From Cranoglanis bouderius (lineage: Eukaryota; Chordata; Actinopteri; Siluriformes; Cranoglanididae): a stretch of DNA of 64,000 nucleotides. The first letter of the stretch is position 1, and the number at the start of each line of letters is the position of its first letter. The translations under genes were made by a program, and so were the position numbers. The notes below the pieces were generated by a model. The model did no database searches, was not told where the DNA came from, and worked only from the letters and a program-made list of their open reading frames with translations. The stretch spans positions 19,211,027 to 19,275,026 of the forward strand of contig CM042548.1 in NCBI GenBank assembly GCA_023630585.1, in the 5' to 3' direction. Shown piece after piece: positions 37,296 to 49,853 of this stretch.

Positions 37296-37362
37296 ATGTT
37301 GAACCTTATGAAGAGCGACAGGGAGATCAGGGCACACCTGGTGATGCTCATGTGCTGCATGG
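37296..37362 (+). CDS. dst: Candidate dst first exon, short N-terminus
   Basis: ATG 37296 opens MLNLMKSDREIRAHLVMLMCCM, 22 residues plus one base, before donor g|gtcagt at 37363. The next base triplets end in a stop (TAG) just after the donor, so the frame depends on splicing. Phase 1 is exactly what the exon at 39668 needs, giving ...CCM-DERDRVQKK. The exon sits 2.3 kb upstream of that exon, as the other start exons do. I do not recognise this N-terminus from mammals. Chance is possible because the exon is short, so it is a prediction. Confidence 0.45.
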
Positions 37363-38577
37363 GTCAGTAGCTCTTCTCCACTTCCTGCTTTACGCCGCCT
37401 CTTTACTGTCTGACGAACCTACTCATTAGCAAGCGACTTCCTTCTTTCACTTTGTGTAATGTGTTTGGAAAAAGGGATAAGGTTGTGTTTGTCTGTGATA
37501 ATGAGTCAAAAGTCCATGATGCCTTTTATTGCAAAACATGTTGAACTTTTCTTTCTAGGGTGGGAAATCAGATGTTTGTTGTAAATATTGTTGCCTGAAA
37601 TAGTGTGTCATTTAGGTCATGTGAGCTTAAGTGCTTAGATTGAAGGAATGTTCTATGCGGTTAAATAGACATTGCGTTGTTGATGTTGGTTTGTTTTTTT
37701 CCCGCCTAAGAGCACCTGGAGATGCTACTGTCACAGGGTCTAATCAATGAACCAAAGATGATGATGATGATGAATAAATAAGTAAACAGGCAATAAGACA
37801 TGAGAAAGGATACAGATGACATGTGTTTGTGTTGGCAAATCCTAATGTCTGCATTGTGTAAGGCTGTGATTTAATGCACTAGTCAAAAAATGTTTAATGA
37901 TCATAAATAAAATGGAGGGAAAACGCACACAGATTAAAGTCATTGAACCTACCAGATTAACATTGTTAGTGCTAAATTACAATTTTCTTTTGTTGTAAAC
38001 ACAAAGCTGTTCATAAGATAAATGAAACAAAATAATTTTTAAAAGTTTTGAAATTTTGTGTTAGAGCCGCATGGCACTACCGGACAGATTCAGGAGATAA
38101 TTTGCTGTTGCTGAGTGTTAATGTCAAAGCTGAGTGTTAATGTAAAGTGAGTTATAGTGGTTATAGTTATAGCCCAACACTTAATGACCGTTATTAAGAT
38201 TGGTAGCGCCCTTGAGCAGCAAGTAAAGGCTCAGGGAGCGGAGAGACACACATGCTATTATATAAGTTTACCCATTTTTTTATGCTTATAGTTTATCATT
38301 ATTTAACACCTGTCTTGCTTTTGGACATCAAGCTTCTTCAGGATCTCGCTACATAAAAATGAGAGAATAAATATGTGATGGTAGTATAAATCTCAAAAAG
38401 TGAATTCAGTGTTACAAGCATGATGAGTCACTGCACAGGAAAAGCAGTTGATCATATGCCAGGAATCAACTCGCGATAAAACGCTTAGCTGTCTAACCTG
38501 ATGAATCAACGTCAAGGTTATGATGTTTGTCGGGCAGATTTCTCTCCAAGTGGCTCGTCTTTTTGTTTGTTTTACAG

Positions 38578-38617
38578 TGGAAGGATTTAGCTCACAATTT
38601 GTGCCTTAATCAGGAAG
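38578..38617 (+). other. Exon-like 40-base stretch (poison-exon candidate)
   Basis: A strong acceptor (ttttgtttgttttacag) and donor (gtaaga) bound 40 bases. Inserted after any phase-1 upstream dst exon it would read VEGFSSQFVP then a stop codon. It is listed as an exon-like signal, not as a confirmed exon. Confidence 0.3.
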
Positions 38618-39667
38618 GTAAGAAAAGTATGCTAAAATTTCACTCTTTGAGCCCATCTTTTCCACAAGTTGAGGGCCTGAAACCTGTCTTCTTTTTTTCT
38701 TGCACCTGCTGCTGGAGCCACTGTGCGTGTCTCATCTGTCTGAGTCAAATTAACATCCGCAATTCGATTCATTTGTAAGGCAAAATACAGCATGTTGGGC
38801 ATTTTTTTAAAAATACGGCATGAAAAGTATCAAACCGGTCACCAGATTGCAGTATTGAAAAGGTATCGAACTTTCAGTAAAATTGTGCGTTACCAATATA
38901 GTCATTAATGTTAAATATTAAATTAATTGTGGAAGGCAAAAATCGTGATAATGATTGCACAGTCTGATGAATTGTGCAGCGCTCACACTGTGAATGAAGC
39001 AGAATTGGTACTGGCCATGATGAAATCTCTCCATATGCATCTTTAGAATTAACTGGGACACTCGTGCATCTGTGTGTGAGGCATGAGACATGGGTGTGGG
39101 ACAGCCTGTCGCCGTGGTTACAGGAAAAAGAAAATACTGTGGTCAGGAGCAGTACGTAATGGAGCCAGTGCCTCATGGAGATCAAGACTTTTTTTTAAAT
39201 ATAGCTTTCTATAATTATCCTTCTTTTCAGAACATGTGAATCACATAGCATGGAAAATGTGCTCTTGAGCTCATTGTACACCATTATAGTCATTTTATGG
39301 TATGAGAAATAATGCACATTAATTGAACCTAGATGTTTTGAGAAAACTGGGTTTATATGAGACTATAAATGAGGGCTCCACGAGTGGTGTTGATGCTGGA
39401 GGACACAAGTGTTGGTGTGCCACACAGAAAGGGGAACTCCAGTGTTTGGGATGTTTCTGGATTTACTGTGAATATTCTGGGTTGTGTGCTAATTCCAGTT
39501 TGACTCATCATATACACAAACGGAAATCAATAAACCTGTGATTACAGTGCTGCATTTATACTCTCAATATATACAGATATACAGATATAATGTTCGTCTT
39601 CATAAGTGTATAAAGTGGTAGCACTAACTTCAAGCCAACACTAACTTCAAGCTTATTGTTTTTACAG

Positions 39668-39729
39668 ATGAAAGAGACAGAGTGCAGAAAAAGACGTTTA
39701 CGAAATGGATCAACCAGCATCTCCTCAAG
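39668..39729 (+). CDS. dst: dst exon: start of CH1
   Basis: Acceptor gtttttacag and donor gtaggt bound 62 bases. With the upstream G it reads DERDRVQKKTFTKWINQHLLK. QKKTFTKWIN fits the first actinin-type actin-binding signature ([EQ]-x-x-[ATV]-[FY]-x-x-W-x-N). This is the first exon shared by all CH1-containing starts. It ends in phase 0. Confidence 0.95.
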
Positions 39730-40213
39730 GTAGGTCTTTAGCTTTTGTGTCGTATAGCTGACGTCAATAGAAAATGAAAAAAGTTATGTTATTATAACAA
39801 ACTAAAAACATATTACTATTACGTATGATAGTAGTCAGTTTCAGTATGATAATTTTTCATCTTACGTCGTACATAAAAGAATATTGGATTTTTTTTTTTG
39901 TGCCAATATTCAGGTATTTAATATCCGTATTGTTATTGAAATGGGAAAAATGGTGCTGTGTCATCTCTATAGAGCATATTATGCCTAATCACACCTTGAA
40001 AGCTTCTGTACTTTCCCATTACCAAGGGTTATTCCATTATTCTTGTTAGCTCAAGTATTTTATTATTCAGTTTTATTAGATGACTCCTTTGTGAGGTGAG
40101 GAAACGCGTCAACATAGACTTCAGTGCAGATTTCCAAAACGTGAAAAGTGAATACACAATGCACAGTACCTTATGCTCACATTTCTCAAAAATGCAATGC
40201 ATATGACTTCTGA

Positions 40214-40620
40214 GTGGAGCATCAGAAAAGTGTTCGCCCTATTATCCGGAGATTGCGAGTTCTGATGATGCCACAGCCATCCGTGGCCGGGAGTCCAAGA
40301 GATCAAAATCGGCCGTGCTCTCAGGGAGGGAGGAGGAGTGGCATACTCTCTCTCCCCTATCAATCACTGTACCCTATCACAGCGGCACTAGCCAGCCATG
40401 GGCCTCTGTGAGCTCATGAATGCGGAAGTGGGTGGGTAGCGCTTTCTTCCGAGTGCTTTATGCCGCTTCCTGGCATTGCATAAGCAGCAGTTCGAAAGAT
40501 GTTGTTGGCTGGCTTTACGTTCTTCTGAGGAAGCATGTAATATCTTTCGTCCTACCTTGGTATCTATTGCATGATAGAGAGCTGCCTGATGGGTGGGAAT
40601 TAAATTAGGGAGAAAAAACA
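40214..40620 (+). mobile_element. tRNA-derived SINE
   Basis: The head reads agtgttcgccctattatccggagattgcgagttctgatgatg, resembling a tRNA-like head with A/B-box style motifs. The body has 'gccgtgctctcaggg', 'ccagccatgggcctctgtgagctcatg' and ends gggagaaaaaac. It is known in style from many teleosts; about 400 bp. Confidence 0.65.
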
Positions 40621-40809
40621 AAACACCGCAAACAAATCATTAAAACTTTTGCTTAGATAGATAATGTTTTGAAAACCCTGTACTTGTCTAAAAAGTGGTA
40701 AATTGACTTTACTCTGTGTTGTATTGCGGTTGTCCATCTCTGCACACTGAAGCAAATTTAGTGTGCAAATCATCAAGGATATCACTTTTCTCAGGTTTAT
40801 GCTTACTAC

Positions 40810-42063
40810 TAGAGATGCACCGATTGCAATATTTTTTGGCCGATTCCGATTTTTTTTGTAAGTGTGACCTGCCGATACCGATTTTTGCCGATTCCGATTT
40901 TCTTTCTAAGAACTATAATTGACAGCATATACAAACAAAAATCTACTTTTCTTCAATACAAAATTTTATTTACATAATAAAATAATTATTAAACATTACA
41001 ATTTCCCCCAAACTGCACTAATATACAGGATCTTCTCTCACTTAAACAACTCTCAAAATAAAGTGCTCTGTGACTGGAAAGAGGTAGAAATTACAATTAA
41101 CTGAAAATGAGTTGCTTTAAATAACAAAACAGACATAATTTTCCGCTGTGTTTATAAATTGACCTTTTTCTCTTTTTTACTCGTCTCACAAAAGTCCAAA
41201 GATTACAAGCCTATGAACAAAACTGAAGTGTACAATACTCTTCCAAATATTAATAGGTGCAGTGGCTAATAATTAAATAACAAGTGTAACAAGTAGAATT
41301 AGTTACTGCTCCTTTAAGGCGGAACGCTCTCTCTTACTCCCTCACTGATGAGTGGGCAGTCGGTAGACGGAGCGCGAGCTATGATCATCGCATGTATGCA
41401 TGTAAAGCCTGGTTATATTTCTGTTGCGCTTTGCCCCGTTTTATTTATGTTCAGTAACGCGGTTGTTAGTGGAGTGTTTTGCAAACTGCCCCATGTGTGC
41501 GGAGGATCCACAACGCTGATAATAAACCACTGTGAAATATCAGACACGTGATTTTTGCTTACACCTGGCTACAACCATTCAGGCAAGCTATCCGGCCTCT
41601 CTGTGTAAAGTGTTACACAAGGCACCTTTTCTTTGTTGCCATCATATGTATACTTGAACATTAATGGCAAGTTTTTCTTCACAAACAGAAGCATATCTGC
41701 CTTGTCACCTGATAATCGGTTTCTCCTTTCATCTATCACAAGTCCAGCCAAGCTAAACAAGCAATCACTTTCAACACTTGTACATGGAGCAGAGAGGTAT
41801 AGACTCGGGCAAGTGGAGCAAGCACAGGGAAACAATCTTTGTTGATCCTCCAGTAGGTCAATGGGTTTTCGCGTTTTTGCCTATGACATGTTTACATGCG
41901 GCTGTGAGCGTGGCTGTGACGTTATTGCCTGTGCCGCTGGCAACAACACGGACCGGCTCGGAATCGGAAAGACGTGAGACTGACCGGCCGAACACCGGTC
42001 CGGGCCGAGCATGCGGAAAATCGCCTGATTCCGGTCCCTGGGCGGTCGATTGGTGCATCTCTA
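40810..42063 (-). mobile_element. hAT element with 8-bp target duplication
   Basis: The left end begins TAGAGATGCACCGATTG and the right end, reversed, TAGAGATGCACCAATCG. They are flanked by a perfect 8-bp duplication, cttactac at 40802-40809 and 42064-42071, as hAT insertion produces. The only transposase remnant is C-terminal and lies on the minus strand. The element is 1254 bp, so most of the transposase has been lost. Confidence 0.88.
41569..41835 (-). pseudogene. hAT transposase C-terminal remnant
   Basis: The minus-strand frame contains LFSLAGLVIDERRNRLSGDKA then DMLLFVKKNL, the hAT dimerisation region (typically SLAG-x..-R-x-L-x..-LLF). Upstream RNase-H-like and zinc-finger parts are absent, so it cannot transpose itself. 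Confidence 0.8.
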
Positions 42064-42214
42064 CTTACTACTGAGATCAAGTGTGATCCTATTTTAAAAT
42101 GTGCTCCCTGTTGTCCCCTACTGCTCTTGTTCTTCAAGCCACTTGTGTGATGTAGGTGTTACACACTTATGCAGGGGAAGATGGGGAGGACTTGAAACAA
42201 ACACAACTTTTGCA

Positions 42215-42450
42215 ATTCATTCATTCATTTATTCATCTTCAGTAACTGCTTTATCCTGGTCAGATTTGTGATGAATCTGGAGCTTATCCCAGGAATGAGG
42301 CAGGAATATACCTCGGATGGGACCGTTGCAGGGCACCATGCACACACTTTCACCCCTAGGGGCAATTTAGAGTAGCCAATCCACCTGTATGTTTTGGGAG
42401 CTGAGAGAACAGCATTGAACCTGGGGGAAACCCGCACAGACACAGGGAGA
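42215..42450. repeat. Dispersed fish retroposon fragment
   Basis: 'ttcattcatcttcagtaactgc-ttatcc', 'gaggcaggaatatacc' and 'gggcaatttagagtagccaatccacc' are familiar blocks of a teleost dispersed repeat; partial copy. Confidence 0.55.
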
Positions 42451-42710
42451 GTATGCGGAAGGAAGGGAGGAAGTAACGGAGGGTAGGCGGGATAATAATT
42501 ACAGAAGACATACTGGTATTATTTCCATGATGATGCAAAAAGGTCATGACTTAACTTCCCCAGTTGCACAGAATGTCAGCAAGTCATCTGAACACGTTTG
42601 ATCCTTAATAACTTTACAGGATAAATGATCTTGAAGTTGAAATTACACAGTATTAGACTGTTGCATGAGACAGTGTGCATTAAACTGAGGCCAAGAATGA
42701 CTTTCATGAT

Positions 42711-42771
42711 TATTATATTATTATTATTATATTATTATTATTATTATAATTATTATTATTATTATTATATT
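42711..42771. repeat. ATT microsatellite
   Basis: Interrupted ATT array of about 20 units. Confidence 0.9.
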
Positions 42772-45510
42772 TGGTAATATTAAGATACATCTAAAGCGGT
42801 AACTTGCAGACACCTGACAATGATTTACCAGCCTCTCTATAAAGAATACTTTCTTGCTTCGCTGCAAAGGCGTGGTTCACACAAAAAAAATTCTCTAAGC
42901 TGGTTTGCCAGGATTTGTCCTGCATGAGGCCCAATTATCTGCTGGGCCCAAGCATGTACTGATTACTTTACAGATTCCTCCTAAACAAAAGAACAAGTGG
43001 TGGCTTGTTGGACGTCCTTTAGAATTAATAATTATACCTCAATTCATGGCACAGTGATTTATTGTGGCATTTGTTTACTTTGCTAGCTTATCAGCTTAGT
43101 TAAAAACACAACAATCTTTTTCTGAAGGTTAGCCATCGTATTATGGAGTAAACATGCTGTGCCAAAAAAGCTATTTGTTAAATTCCCAAACTAACTTAAT
43201 AAAACGTACAATATTTAGCCGATCAGGATGTGGTATGGTGGATGGAAATATTGTGATGGCACACAGTGTGACAAATATCTGACAGAGAAGGAAATTGTCA
43301 TCACACCAAACCAGATTTTCAAGAAGGAGTCATCCTCAAAAGATCAGAGAAGGAACAGGAAGACAGGAAATGTAGTGGAAGGTCCAAAGAGGGCTTCGTC
43401 TGATGAACATTAAAGGCAATTTCCCTTTAAATAAGAAAGAAATCTGGTCTAATACATCTGATACCAAAGTCATCTCTGACTATAGGAAAAATCATAGTGT
43501 GACAGTTAGTGGCAGAATATTTTATGGAGAAAGAGGATTTTTGATTTACAAGGCTGGCCAGAAGAACATTGCAGGCTTCTCTAAAGGACGACGTGGCCTA
43601 GGGTGATTTCAGACAATTCTGTAGTTGAGCAGAGGAAAATCAATGCAAGAGTGAATGTGCAAATAAAAAAGAGCTTCATTCATTATGCTGCATTTTTGGT
43701 AAAGTACTAATACTAGTACTAACAATTTTATTGTTTGTAAAGTACTAATTGGTAAAACTTACTTTCAGCATGATACGGACCACAAACACGGGTTCAGTTC
43801 TGCATTCTGAAGAGTCTTTTATCAGGTAGAATAAACATTTTATGCAGTACTTTAACTGGATACTTAACTGATGAAGTGTTTCATTTAAGCTTATGAATTG
43901 CTGCCTTCAGGTTTGGTGGAATTTTTTTAGATGTCTGTCCTTGTGTTGTTTGCAACAAATGAACAGAAATGACAGGATGTCAGCCTCACAGATGGAATGC
44001 AGCAGTAGTGACAATGTTCATGATGATAAAAATGTGCTTTGCCTGTCAAGATATAAACAGTTACAGTCAATGTGACTGTAATAAATCTTTCTGTCAGTCT
44101 GTTTTTTTTTCTTTGTACATTGAGAGTGAGAGATTGTAAATCATTTTGTCCTTTCTAAACAAAGCAAGTATAAATAACTTGAAAGCAATTAGGAACAAAG
44201 GAAAATGTATGTTGTGGGGAATTCTACTTAGAGGCATGTGAAGGGTTATCGTTTATCTAAACCTAATGATGTGTTGGCTACGCTGGGTGGGAATGAATAT
44301 GCAAATGTGGGTGTGTTTATGCTGTATAGGATAGGCTCTACAAAAGAACAAAGCGGTTGCTGAAGATGAATTGATGAATTTGATGCAGTGTGATTGTAGC
44401 TGATTTCCTCTGGGTGCCTGGGGCCTTGCATAACATGCAGAGGGCAGGAGACTCCGACCCGAAGGCCTCTGATCTATTTTGGCTGCACAGTTGTGACAGT
44501 AAGGAATTAGGAGGGAGAGGGTCTGGGTAAAAGTGGGTCAGTGAGGCAGCACACTGAGTGACTTTAGCAGTCTGGCATTTGGGACTGACTCTACGCCTGA
44601 AATCTGTAGTGTCAGACTGAAGTATTAAAGGGCCCAGAGATAATATGTTCTGTCATTAGCCATTAGTAAGAAAGGAGCCTGGATATAAGTGAATGGGAGA
44701 GAGAACAGTACTGTATTAATTATGTATATTAAAAGGGCCATTCTAATGCAGCTAATATATAGGAAATACAAGACTAATTTTATAAATGTTATTTACATAA
44801 CACTGAATATATGTGAGAAATGTTTATACCAAATATGTTTAAAATGTTATGGTTTGAATATTGAAAATCTTTAGTTCGGCATCTTAAAATCATAGAATTG
44901 GTAGATAGAACCTATCCTGTAAATGTACATATAAGGTGACTCATTTTTGTCAACCTCGATTGATAAGCTTCAATTTGTATAATTGTCATGAGCTGCTCTA
45001 ATTTTAGATATAGATTACGTTTCAGCTGCATGTACAAATATAATCTATTTTGTAAAACATACTAATGATTTGAAATAAAGCAATCCAAAACAAATCCATG
45101 AAGCAAGACATATAAGACTAGACAAAAGAAATGGCTCCCTCATGGTAACTGGTCAACACTACAATGTCTGCATTGCATTACTGGAAGATTTCACACAATT
45201 CAACCTTTAGAAGAAGATCTTTTGCCATTAATCATCATTTCATCGTTTTCATATGTCTCTGAACGTTGCCATTTATGGACTTTTATGCCCGGGCTGTGAT
45301 TGTGTTTGGTAATTTATAACTGATAATTTGGTAGTTGGTAATTTTTTTGCATCATAAATTTTTTTAGTATGTTGCCTACAAAAAAAACCTGACTTTACTA
45401 AAAGATTGATAAATGAGTCTCAGTGTTTATATAATAGAACCAACTAATATAGACCAGACTTGATATTAATGCAAGCAGATGTGTAAAATGTATAACTTTT
45501 GTGTGTTCAG

Positions 45511-45600
45511 GTACGAAAGCACGTTAACGACCTATATGAGGATTTGCGAGATGGACATAACCTGATCTCATTGTTGGAGGTCCTGTCAGGTGACAAATTG
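45511..45600 (+). CDS. dst: dst exon: CH1 middle
   Basis: Acceptor ttgtgtgttcag and donor gtgagt bound 90 bases, 30 residues in phase 0: VRKHVNDLYEDLRDGHNLI then SLLEVLSGDKL. This is the most conserved CH1 region (DLRDG is typical of actin-binding CH1 domains). It is followed by optional cassettes before the exon at 50513. Confidence 0.95.
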
Positions 45601-46597
45601 GTGAGTAGAGGTGTTTGTCTAGCTCTCATACATCCGTATTTGCTGTCTGCTTCTGTCTTGTTGTTTTTGAGATATTGTAATGACGTTAGTTAGCACTTTC
45701 TTGTGGTAACCTCACAATGTTCTAAGGGCCAGTACAGTACCTTTTTTAGTCACAGCAGTCCACATTTATTGTGCGTCACTAAAAAAAAAAAAAAAAAAAG
45801 CCTGTAAAACACATAGCATGTCTAACTTGCTATAACCTTTTACTTTCAGTAATGTGATTGATGCATGAATGTGTGTTTGATACATCTAACACTGCTGTGC
45901 AGTATCTAAAACAGTACATAATTGTAACACATGTAGTTGGAGAATGAATGTTTTGGAGCTATATCTCTTATCTGCAGATTGTATTTGCACTGTTTTATAC
46001 CTATTGTAAATATAAATCGGCTGATTGTGCTATTGTTTTGCAAGATGTAGAACGTTTGCATGTGTTGATGCTTCTTTTTACTTCAACTGTAGTTGTACAG
46101 TTGTTATTACAACCATTTTAATGGTAATGGTAAATTTTAAATAGGGGAGACTATGAGACTGAGACCTCTGACCTCTGTTTATTAATTATATATCCATCAT
46201 TGCAGTTGGTCCATTTATATTATTTAAAATAAATTATTTATAAGTAATAATTAAATAATTATTTAATTATTTAAAATAAAGTTCAAAAAGTCCTTTTATA
46301 GGCTTGAACTTAAACCACATATAAATTTAACCAAAGCTTCTATAGCTTGATTTTCATCCAAAAAGTTCTTGTAGCCTGTAGAGGTGTAACTGTTTTAAAA
46401 TTTTCACAGTATGACAATCTACTGTAAAAATATCAGGGTATCACAGTATAATGGAATTAATCAAACTTTTTAAAAACACACAAGCCGGTGGTGATTTGGC
46501 CATAGCTAATCACAGCCGTGCCGATATTCAGTATAACTGCACTCTTGCTCGTGCAATAATGAAAACAAAAATATCAGTGCTCTCAGATTTTGGACCC

Positions 46598-46683
<86 letters not shown>

Positions 46684-47120
46684 TGTGTATATATGAGACG
46701 TTCACTATTTATCATATTGTTATTATGAAAGGAAAGGGAGAGTGGCTGCAAGGGAAGGAGCAAAAAAAACCCCAAATACAGCAGTAATTGTTCACTAACG
46801 TGGCAGTGTGCAGCGCTGCCTAGCCAAATCTAGGTAGTTTCGTTTAATTCTGGTCAGCAAGGCCATGCTGTTCTGTGCGTTTCCTCAATGATACAGCTAC
46901 GAATAAGCTAGGAGTGGCAGCTGATGGCCTTGTCTGAGAATGTTACCGTCACCTTTCTTTTGTTTACTGTTGTTTCTGTTCTCTTTTCTTTCTTCCTCTG
47001 TTTTATGTGTCTCTCCCTGTTCATCTCCCTTAATTTGTTCTCTGGTCTTCTTGTCTGTCTGTTTTTCTGTCTCTCTCTCTCTCTCTCTCTCTCGTTCTTG
47101 CTTGCTCTCCCATGGTTAAG
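45601..47120 (+). other. dst: dst intron, TA microsatellite
   Basis: Contains a poly-A run at 45781-45799, a possible single transposon end at 46380 (gaggtgtaac), a long TA array at 46599-46682 and a CT-rich acceptor tract. No exon seen. Confidence 0.6.
46599..46682. repeat. TA microsatellite
   Basis: About 42 TA units. Confidence 0.95.
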
Positions 47121-47237
47121 CCAAGGGAGCGCAATTTTCTGAAGACGTTACGGTTGGTGAGTTCAGCTGAAGCATGCACAGTTGAGCAGCATGGCCGTGT
47201 GCAGGAGGATGATGATGATGATGATGAGGATAAGGGG
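47121..47237 (+). CDS. dst: dst CH1 cassette exon with two donors
   Basis: The acceptor is gttaag after a long CT tract (47060-47118). A first donor gtgagt at 47157 gives a 36-base exon (PRERNFLKTLRL). If it is skipped, the frame stays open for another 81 bases, VSSAEACTVEQHGRVQE then six aspartates, EDKG, to donor gtaggt at 47238. Both ends are in phase 0. The short form resembles the 36-base alternative exon I recall in plectin's CH1 region. The acidic long form I do not recognise. Expression is not shown by the sequence. Confidence 0.7.
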
Positions 47238-47636
47238 GTAGGTTTGGTCACATGACCTCCTCCCCCTCTGTAACACAACTAATGAAGAGTGTGCAGTGAC
47301 TGTTAATCAGAGTGGCAAAACCAGTGAGCTCGTCTTCTCGATGGTGGACTGTAGGAGTTTAGATCCTAAAGCCCTATGTGCTGTTTGGTATGAATAGAGC
47401 CTCTGCCATTGATGGGGTTGCCATGGAGTGCTTCAGAATGTGTCTTATAAAGCTTGGGAACTAAATGACCTGACTACAATTCCTCACGCTTCATTGATCA
47501 CTAATCATTTTGGTGCCATTATTGAAGAATCCCATAGATCATCTTTCCAAAGTTTTGTAGTTTTTAATACATTATAGGTGTCATTATGGTGTATATATCT
47601 TCAGTTTTCCTTAATGCGTTGTGGAATTAAGTCATA

Positions 47637-48325
47637 GGGCGTTTTCACACCTGGCTCGTTTGGAGCGTTTGTTTCGGAACCTGCTGCATTATCTCCCTTG
47701 GTTCGGTTCAGTTAGACATATATGAACATGGCAATCACGCGCCGATCCGCGAAAGCCTGGAGCGGTTTTCTTGTGGTGAGAAAGACCAACGAACCAACCT
47801 GTATAGCAATGCATGATGGGAACTGCATTACATAAAAAGCATGTTTGTTTTGCTAATGGCTCGCAACATGAATTACGGTTTAACTTGGACCAAAGACGAG
47901 GTAAAATGCCCCATTGAAATTTGGTCTGACGAACATATTTCTGAACAACTTTCAAAAACGCATAAAAACACTAAGGTTTGCAAGGTGTTTAGCAAGTGTC
48001 TCAAGGAGATGGTCTTTGTTTGCTTTGTTGAACATATAAATTCTAATAACTACAGCTAAACACAAAGCGACAGTAAGCTTGCAGAGCTTCTGTCTATCCG
48101 CCCATTGATGGATGACCGCTATGAGCGGAAACCCGGAACATAATCAGGTGCACTCTGACCAATGAGAGGACAGTTTACTCACATGTGACTTGCATAAACA
48201 CATTTTGGTATGCTTTGAAATGTTGCCTTGTGAAATCAAAATGAGCCAAGGAGAAAATACAACATTGTAACAATTTAAGTCCCCGGTTCGGAACAAAGCA
48301 CAGATCTACAGGTCTGAAAACGCCC
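47637..48325 (+). mobile_element. PIF/Harbinger-type non-autonomous element
   Basis: Inverted ends GGGCGTTTTCACACCTG (left) and GGGCGTTTTCAGACCTG (right, reversed) are flanked by the short duplication ATA. Inside, 47856-48059 encodes a MYB/SANT-like stretch (NYGLTWTKDEVKCPIEIW-SDEHISEQL), of the kind Harbinger elements carry as a second gene. No transposase gene is present. The MYB-like frame ends in a stop at 48057-48059 and may be cut short. Confidence 0.7.
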
Positions 48326-49853
48326 ATAGTCTTTAGTTCTTGGGTGGCTTGTTGCATCCAACAGCAACAAACTCGCATCTGTTTGTGTGTCCATTTGTCA
48401 TCAGTCATTCACTCAATCATAGCGAAATAGGTTAAAACCTAAACACAGTACAGTATTTGCACCTGAACCAGGGCCCAACAAAATGGCAGCCAATTTGAAG
48501 ATTCTACAGACTTCTGGGCATTGGTGGAAATCACACATATAAAGCATTAATAATGTCACTAATGATGTTAAGCATGCAAACATTTTGTATGTAAGTCCAG
48601 GCCTGGCCATCACATTAATACATGGGTGTAACTTGCTTTAGAATATTGTTGGGTACAAATAAAATGAAAAAAACCTTTTTAGACTCTTTAGCAGTCAAAT
48701 AAAGATGGATGCTTTACTCTACATTCACATTAGCAAGTGACAGGTCACTCGTGTCTCTTGTGGGCATGTAGTGACCGATACTGTAGTCGTTTATGGGCGT
48801 GCACTGTCCAGGATTATTATAGATTCAGTTAGAAATGGTAGTAGTCAAAATGTATAGCCGACAGCCCACTAGATGTTTTATACATACCACTTTTGGTTAA
48901 AATGTATTTAAGTTGGATTTACATTTTATGTGCTAGGCTTCATACTAGCTTTATTGAAAGATTAGCAAAAGAAGGTACTAGCTAGAATATTAGAATTATT
49001 TCAAAGTTTAGTTGCTGTGGTTTATATAACCTACATTGTGTCTTTCCTTTGAACCTGAAAGTTGAGCAAATCCTGCAGTGATCCTGCATCTCATTTTATT
49101 TCTGTATTTACTTCTTCATGGTCATCATCACATCCTATTATATGCTAACTTTTAACATTTTCCAATGCCACACCATTGAAGTTTTGGTAAAAAAAACAAA
49201 ACAAAAAAACACATCAGTGAATTTGACTAACACAGATTTTGAAACTCCTCTTCTTGAACCATACATCATTCAGACATTAATTTTTGATAGTGACTGGGAA
49301 TGGACATATGGAATCATGTATGAAAGACAGAATGTGATGTGAACACATTTGCTAAGTGGAACAGAAGATGCTCTTGGAATTTGCTCCACTGGACTGCATA
49401 AACTGATATTGTCCAACATTTTTAGCTCTGCAAAACTGGGGCATGAGCACGCCGTAATTAGTGACACATTTTCCATATCAGTTGGGCCGTAATCTGCCTC
49501 AAAGGTAACAATTATTAGGACATTGGCTACAATGGAGGAACACTGGCATGGTAAAGTGTGTTATACATCCTGTTATTATACGTCACTCTTTCTTTGTCCT
49601 CTTCCTTCCTTCACTGTGTGCATCTGATTTTGACAAGTTGTTGTTTTTGCCTCACTGCCTCATGCTATAGCTCCAATGTGCTCCAGTTGTTCTGCCTCTG
49701 GCTGTCTGCTCTTTCATCACACAGACTGTTTAACTCAGACTCCAGACATCAGAGTCTCTCCGTTATTATTCACAAGCAGCTACGTGTCTTAGGTTTCAAG
49801 TCGGTTTGTGTGCTGGTTTACATTTTACATTTTGAGTGAACTTGTGATTATTT

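Larger units (their letters stand above)
15139..39667 (+). other. dst: dst intron (24.5 kb) with alternative first exons and repeats
   Basis: Holds the alternative first exons at 16860 and 37296, a GAT array (15537-15567), a CTAT/TA array (16281-16379), the inverted pair of repeats at 18820-19225 and 23400-23735, a repeat piece at 21000-21195, GT array 24879-24948, TA array 25800-25876, a foldback-type element at about 26790-27225, the second dispersed repeat copy (32555-32800) and an L2 tail (34770-35080). No other exon was recognised apart from an exon-like 40-base stretch at 38578. Confidence 0.6.
39730..45510 (+). other. dst: dst intron with SINE and hAT element
   Basis: Contains a SINE at 40214-40620, the hAT element at 40810-42063, a fish repeat at 42215-42450 and an ATT array at 42711-42771. 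The 43.2-45.4 kb part shows no recognisable feature. No short cassette exon was found, although one of 15 bases, as in plectin, would be invisible to me. Confidence 0.6.

Noticed and set aside
47841..48059. Stand-alone gene with MYB-like sequence
   Set aside because: It lies inside a transposon-type element with inverted ends and is cut short.
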